Below, piece by piece: positions 47,933 to 51,307 of a stretch of DNA of 51,307 nt. A program made the translations under genes and the position numbers. Every line of letters begins with the position of its first letter. Within the stretch, counting starts at the first letter, position 1. The notes beneath the pieces were generated by a model that saw nothing but the letters and a program-made list of their open reading frames with translations, was not told where the DNA came from and ran no database searches. The stretch is taken from the NCBI GenBank assembly GCA_000503195.1, contig AYSC01000031.1:1-51307 (forward strand), read 5' to 3'. Source of the stretch: Blastomonas sp. CACIA14H2. GTDB taxonomy: Bacteria; Pseudomonadota; Alphaproteobacteria; Sphingomonadales; Sphingomonadaceae.

Positions 47933-48964
47933 ATGACAGTCTCTCGATTCCGTACCCTTGCGCTGCGCTCGGCCGCCGCGCTTCTGCCCTTGTGCCTCCT
48001 GGCTGCCGCCGATCCGCCGCCCGACCGTCCGGGGCCGAACGATATCGTCGCTGCCGCGCCGCCATCGGCCTGGGTGAAGATCGCGCCCGAAGACCTGCTG
48101 GTGATGGACCTGGCGCCCGATGCGAAGGGCAGGGCGCGCCGCGTGGTGATCCAGCTGATCGCCGCCCCGATCAGCGAACCGTGGGTGGTGAACATCCGCA
48201 AGCTTGCCGCCGCGCATTGGTGGGACGGGCTGGCCATCGTGCGCGTGCAGGACAATTATGTCGTCCAATGGGGCGATCCCGATGGCGAGGATACGGCCAG
48301 GGCGCGGCCCTTGCCCAAGGGTGTCGCACCGCTGGTCGACCAGGGCAGTCCCCACAGGAACGGCTATGTGGCGGACCTTCCCAATCATGAGGGGCCAGGG
48401 CCCTTGGGCGAGTTTCGCAGCCCGCCGCCGGTGCTTGGGCCGGACAGCTATGTCCGCAATCCGCATTTCTACAAGTCATGGCCGATGGCCAACGGACTGA
48501 GGGCGAGGACGGGGGCGGTGGCCGGGCTCCCGCCGACATACGATGCCTGGCCAGTGCATTGCTATGGCATGGTCGGCGTGGGCCGCAACCTTTCGCCCGA
48601 TATGGGCAGCGGGGCAGAGCTGTACACCGTGATCGGCCACGCGCCGCGTCATCTCGACCGCAATATCGCGCTGGTGGGCCGGGTGGTCGAGGGGATCGAA
48701 CACCTGTCCAGCCTTCCGCGCGGCACCGGGGCACTGGGCTTTTACGAAACGCCCGAGGAGCGCACCGTCATCCGGTCGGTCCGGCTGGCGACCGAACTGC
48801 CCGCGGCCGAGCGACCCCAGCTCGAATATCTCGACAGCCTGAGCGAGTCGTTTGCCGCCTATGCCAAGGCGCGCGCCAATCGGCAGGATGCGTTCTTCAA
48901 TATCCCCGCCGGAGCGGCGGATATCTGCAACATTCCGATTCCGATTCGGAAGATTACGCAATAA
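47933..48964 (+). CDS. exported cyclophilin-type peptidyl-prolyl isomerase
   Basis: A 343-residue protein with a signal peptide (about residues 1-25, ALLPLCLLAAADP). The remainder is cyclophilin-like: VVIQLIAAPISEPWVVNIRKLAAAHWWDGLAIVRVQDNYVVQWGDP carries the family's start, and CYGMVGVGRNLSPDMGSGAELYTVIGHAPRHLDRNIALVGRVVEG the conserved core. Catalyses proline isomerisation in the periplasm. The insertion between these blocks makes it larger than a minimal cyclophilin. It is divergent from the cyclase gene with 84 bases between starts. Confidence 0.85.
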   Translation: MTVSRFRTLALRSAAALLPLCLLAAADPPPDRPGPNDIVAAAPPSAWVKIAPEDLLVMDLAPDAKGRARRVVIQLIAAPISEPWVVNIRKLAAAHWWDGLAIVRVQDNYVVQWGDPDGEDTARARPLPKGVAPLVDQGSPHRNGYVADLPNHEGPGPLGEFRSPPPVLGPDSYVRNPHFYKSWPMANGLRARTGAVAGLPPTYDAWPVHCYGMVGVGRNLSPDMGSGAELYTVIGHAPRHLDRNIALVGRVVEGIEHLSSLPRGTGALGFYETPEERTVIRSVRLATELPAAERPQLEYLDSLSESFAAYAKARANRQDAFFNIPAGAADICNIPIPIRKITQ

Positions 48965-49048
48965 TGTAATAAAGTAACAAAATCGGTCGCGCAGGGCTGG
49001 AGGTCGGACTAAGGCCGGGGGAAACAATACCAGCAGGAGAAGACTGTC

Positions 49049-50164
49049 ATGCGCGTTGGCACCGTCAAGGAAATCAAGAACCACGAATATCGCGTCGGCA
49101 TGACGCCCGAAAGCGCCCGCGAACTGGTGCAGCACGGGCATGAGGTATGGGTGCAATCGGGCGCGGGCCTCGGCATCGGCGCGAAGGACAGCGACTATCA
49201 GCGCGCGGGCGCGAAGATGATCGAGACCGCGGCCGAGATCTTTTCCGAATGCGAGATGGTGGTGAAGGTCAAGGAGCCGCAGAGCGTCGAGCGCGCGATG
49301 CTGCGCGAAGGCCAGATCCTGTTCACCTATCTGCACCTCGCGCCCGATCCGGAGCAGACCAAGGATCTGGTCGATTCCAGGGCGGTGTGCATCGCGTATG
49401 AGACCGTGACCGACATCCATGGCGGCCTGCCGCTGCTCAAGCCGATGAGCCAGGTGGCCGGGCGCATGTCGATCCAGGCGGGCGCGACCGCGCTTGAAAA
49501 GGCGCATGGCGGGCGCGGCATCCTGCTGGGCGGCGTGCCGGGCGTGGCTCCAGGCAATGTCTGCGTGATCGGCGGCGGCGTGGTCGGTTTCAACGCGGCG
49601 CAGATGGCGGCAGGGCTGGGCGCGGACGTGACGATCCTCGACCGCAACCCCGAGGTGCTCGAAAAGCTCGGCTATTATTTCGAGGCGCGCGCCAAGACGC
49701 GCTTTGCCAATGCCGCCAATGTCGCCGATTGCGTCGCGCAGGCCGATCTGGTGATCGGCGCGGTGCTGATCCCCGGCGCGGCCGCGCCCAAGCTGGTCAC
49801 GCGCGAGATGCTGGGCACGATGAAGCCCGGCGCGGTGCTGGTCGATGTCGCGATCGACCAGGGCGGGTGCTTCGAGACCAGCCATGCCACCACCCATGCC
49901 GACCCGACCTATGTGGTCGACGGCATCGTGCATTATTGCGTCGCCAACATGCCCGGCGCAGTGGCGCGGACCAGTACCTATGCGCTCAACAACGTGACGC
50001 TGCCGCACATGCTGCGCATGGCCGACAAGGGCTGGAAGGAGGCGCTGCGCAGCGATCCGCATCTCGCGGCGGGCCTCAATGTCTGGAACGGCCGGGTGAC
50101 CTACAAGGCAGTGGCGGACGATCTGGGTTATGCCTATTGTCCGCTCGAGGAGGCGCTCGCCTGA
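49049..50164 (+). CDS. ald: alanine dehydrogenase
   Basis: A 371-residue enzyme, the usual length. It interconverts L-alanine and pyruvate plus ammonium with NAD. Landmarks: MRVGTVKEIKNHEYRVGMTP at the start, Lys75 in VVKVKEPQ and His96 in YLHLAPD in the active site, and the NAD-binding CVIGGGVVGFNAAQMA. GGAGAAG lies upstream of the ATG. The upstream 48965-49048 stretch is AT-rich (CAATAATGTAATAAAGTAAC) and may hold its promoter or an Lrp/AldR-type site. The SDR gene follows after 28 bases. Confidence 0.96.
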   Translation: MRVGTVKEIKNHEYRVGMTPESARELVQHGHEVWVQSGAGLGIGAKDSDYQRAGAKMIETAAEIFSECEMVVKVKEPQSVERAMLREGQILFTYLHLAPDPEQTKDLVDSRAVCIAYETVTDIHGGLPLLKPMSQVAGRMSIQAGATALEKAHGGRGILLGGVPGVAPGNVCVIGGGVVGFNAAQMAAGLGADVTILDRNPEVLEKLGYYFEARAKTRFANAANVADCVAQADLVIGAVLIPGAAAPKLVTREMLGTMKPGAVLVDVAIDQGGCFETSHATTHADPTYVVDGIVHYCVANMPGAVARTSTYALNNVTLPHMLRMADKGWKEALRSDPHLAAGLNVWNGRVTYKAVADDLGYAYCPLEEALA

Positions 50165-50192
50165 AGCGCCCCGAGCGCAAGGAGAGCTGCCG

Positions 50193-51164
50193 ATGATCGC
50201 CGACCACCAGAAGCCTGTCGATTCCCCGTTCGGCCGCCACAGCGAACCGCATGAGGTGCTGGCGGGCATCGACCTCAAGGGCAGGGTGGTCATCGTCACC
50301 GGCGGCTATTCGGGGATCGGGCTGGAAACGGTGCGCGCGCTGGCGGCGGCGGGCGCATCGGTCACCGTCCCTGCGCGCGATACCGAAAAGGCCAATGCCG
50401 CGCTGGCCGGCATGCCCGGTGATATCCGCATCGCGCTGATGGATCTGGCCGATATCGCCTCGGTCCGCCGGTTCGCGCTGGGCTTCGCGTCGGACAACAC
50501 CGCGCTCGATCTGCTGATCAACAATGCCGGCGTCATGGCCTGTCCGGAATCGCGGGTGGGGCCGCGCTGGGAACTGCAGTTCGGCACCAACCATATGGGC
50601 CATTTCGCGCTGGCGACAACGCTGCTGCCGCTGCTCCAGCGCACTGAAGGCGCCCGCGTCGTGGCACTGTCGTCCACCGGTCACAAGCTTTCGGACATCC
50701 GCTGGGACGATCCCAACTGGACCGATGGCAGCTATGACAAGTGGAAGGCCTATGGCCAGTCGAAGACCGCCAACAGCCTTTTCGCCCTCGGCCTCAACGC
50801 ACGGCTGAAGGACAGCGGCGGCCAGGCCTTTGCGGTGCATCCGGGCGGCATCTTCACCCCGCTCCAGCGCCATCTGCCGACCGAGGAGATGATCGCGCTC
50901 GGCTGGCTCAACGAGAAGGGCGAGATTTCCGACGGCGCCCGCGCGATGTTCAAGACGCCGACCCAGGGCTGCACCACCACGCTCTGGGCGGCGACCAGCC
51001 CGCTGCTGGAAGGCAGGGGCGGGGTCTATTGCGAGGATTGCAACATCGCCGCGCTGTCGGGCGAAACGCCGGTACGCTACCGCGATGTCGAGCCGCACGC
51101 TGTCGAGCAGGACAGCGCCGAACGGCTGTGGGACCTGAGCCAGCGTCTGCTCGCCGAGGCCTGA
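50193..51164 (+). CDS. short-chain dehydrogenase/reductase
   Basis: A 323-residue NAD(P)-dependent SDR. The Rossmann motif is VTGGYSGIGLETVRAL (about 35-50), the structural motif is LINNAGVMACP, and the catalytic Ser and Tyr-x-x-x-Lys are in ALSSTGH and YGQSKTAN. The size and the WGPRWELQFGTNHMGHFALATTLLPLL-type block resemble the retinol/WW-domain-oxidoreductase-like subgroup of SDRs. The ATG at 50193 follows AAGGAGAG by 6-8 bases; the longer frame is unsupported. Substrate unknown; probably cotranscribed with ald. Confidence 0.9.
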   Translation: MIADHQKPVDSPFGRHSEPHEVLAGIDLKGRVVIVTGGYSGIGLETVRALAAAGASVTVPARDTEKANAALAGMPGDIRIALMDLADIASVRRFALGFASDNTALDLLINNAGVMACPESRVGPRWELQFGTNHMGHFALATTLLPLLQRTEGARVVALSSTGHKLSDIRWDDPNWTDGSYDKWKAYGQSKTANSLFALGLNARLKDSGGQAFAVHPGGIFTPLQRHLPTEEMIALGWLNEKGEISDGARAMFKTPTQGCTTTLWAATSPLLEGRGGVYCEDCNIAALSGETPVRYRDVEPHAVEQDSAERLWDLSQRLLAEA

Positions 51165-51173
51165 TCCGGTCAG

Positions 51174-51251
51174 CTAGTGGTCCGATTCTGACATTCGGTA
51201 CCGCGTGAAGCCAGGCTGTGCGCGAATGTCAGAAGCTCTTCGGACCACTAG
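51174..51251. repeat. large inverted repeat after the SDR gene
   Basis: The left arm (CTAGTGGTCCGA then TTCTGACATTCG, 51174-51197) pairs perfectly with CGAATGTCAGAA and TCGGACCACTAG (51223-51251), apart from a 5-base bulge GCTCT. A diverged direct copy (CTAGTGG, then GATTTTGACATTTG) starts at about 51264 and runs to the window end. It may be an IS end or a nested inverted repeat; it begins 10 bases after the SDR stop. Confidence 0.7.
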
Positions 51252-51307
51252 ATCTTTCTGATTCTAGTGGATTTTACGATTTTGACATTTGCAGACCTAT
51301 CCCAGCC

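Noticed and set aside
1-51307. Very long frames opposite true genes (for example 17074-21030, 13871-15649 and 48476-50299)
   Set aside because: High third-position GC in real genes leaves open antisense frames; these have Arg/Ala/His-rich translations with no domains or starts.
1-51307. CRISPR array or rRNA operon
   Set aside because: No regularly spaced repeats and no rRNA sequence seen anywhere in the window.

Overview
The window is high-GC alphaproteobacterial DNA, most likely from a sphingomonad (Sphingomonadales). This rests on the FerA-type (ADP-forming) ferulate cluster resembling that of Sphingobium SYK-6, a UrcA-family protein, a TonB-dependent receptor inside an aromatic catabolism locus, and a relaxase/traD/sigma-like gene set of the kind seen on sphingomonad mobile DNA. 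The assignment is inferred from gene families; no 16S gene is present.

Region 1 (1-6.6 kb) holds unrelated housekeeping and accessory genes: the end of an allophanate hydrolase, an exported beta-propeller protein, a UrcA protein, a three-gene minus-strand run (fatty acid hydroxylase, TPR-sulfotransferase, small exported protein), a LysR regulator and a DUF2269-like membrane protein.

Region 2 (6.6-18.3 kb) is a hydroxycinnamate (ferulate/p-coumarate) uptake and side-chain cleavage cluster. It contains feruloyl-CoA synthetase (ferA), two paralogous hydroxycinnamoyl-CoA hydratase/lyases, vanillin dehydrogenase, an AAHS-type MFS importer, a TonB receptor, two MarR repressors and a LysR regulator with two winged-helix domains. 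Each hydratase/lyase transcription unit starts next to a MarR gene, and a palindromic operator candidate lies at each of these starts.

Region 3 (18.3-34.2 kb) contains a Ku/LigD end-joining pair, a small Gly/Lys-rich protein, two Crp/Fnr-type regulators, a metallo-beta-lactamase-fold hydrolase coupled to a small membrane protein, a methyltransferase-cphA-cphB cyanophycin operon, a Thr/Ser/Gly-rich lipoprotein, the relic of a zinc alcohol dehydrogenase, and an overlapping GT4-toroid/GH130 carbohydrate pair.

Region 4 (34,216-47,060) looks like an integrative mobilizable element inserted in the 3' end of tRNA-Ser(GGA). A 16-bp direct repeat marks both ends, with a tyrosine integrase next to the tRNA. 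Cargo is a chrA-sodB-PAP2-hypothetical operon, a lipoprotein and a short recombinase. The transfer module is an AlpA-like HTH, a MOBQ/TraA relaxase, an RSF1010-like oriT candidate and a truncated traD. A nucleotidyltransferase-HEPN gene has been split by an IS110/IS1111 insertion sequence whose 3' non-coding region is a candidate guide RNA (seekRNA/bridge RNA).

Region 5 (47.1-51.3 kb) returns to chromosomal genes: tRNA-Ser, a class III nucleotide cyclase domain protein, an exported cyclophilin, alanine dehydrogenase, a short-chain dehydrogenase, and a strong inverted repeat at the window edge.
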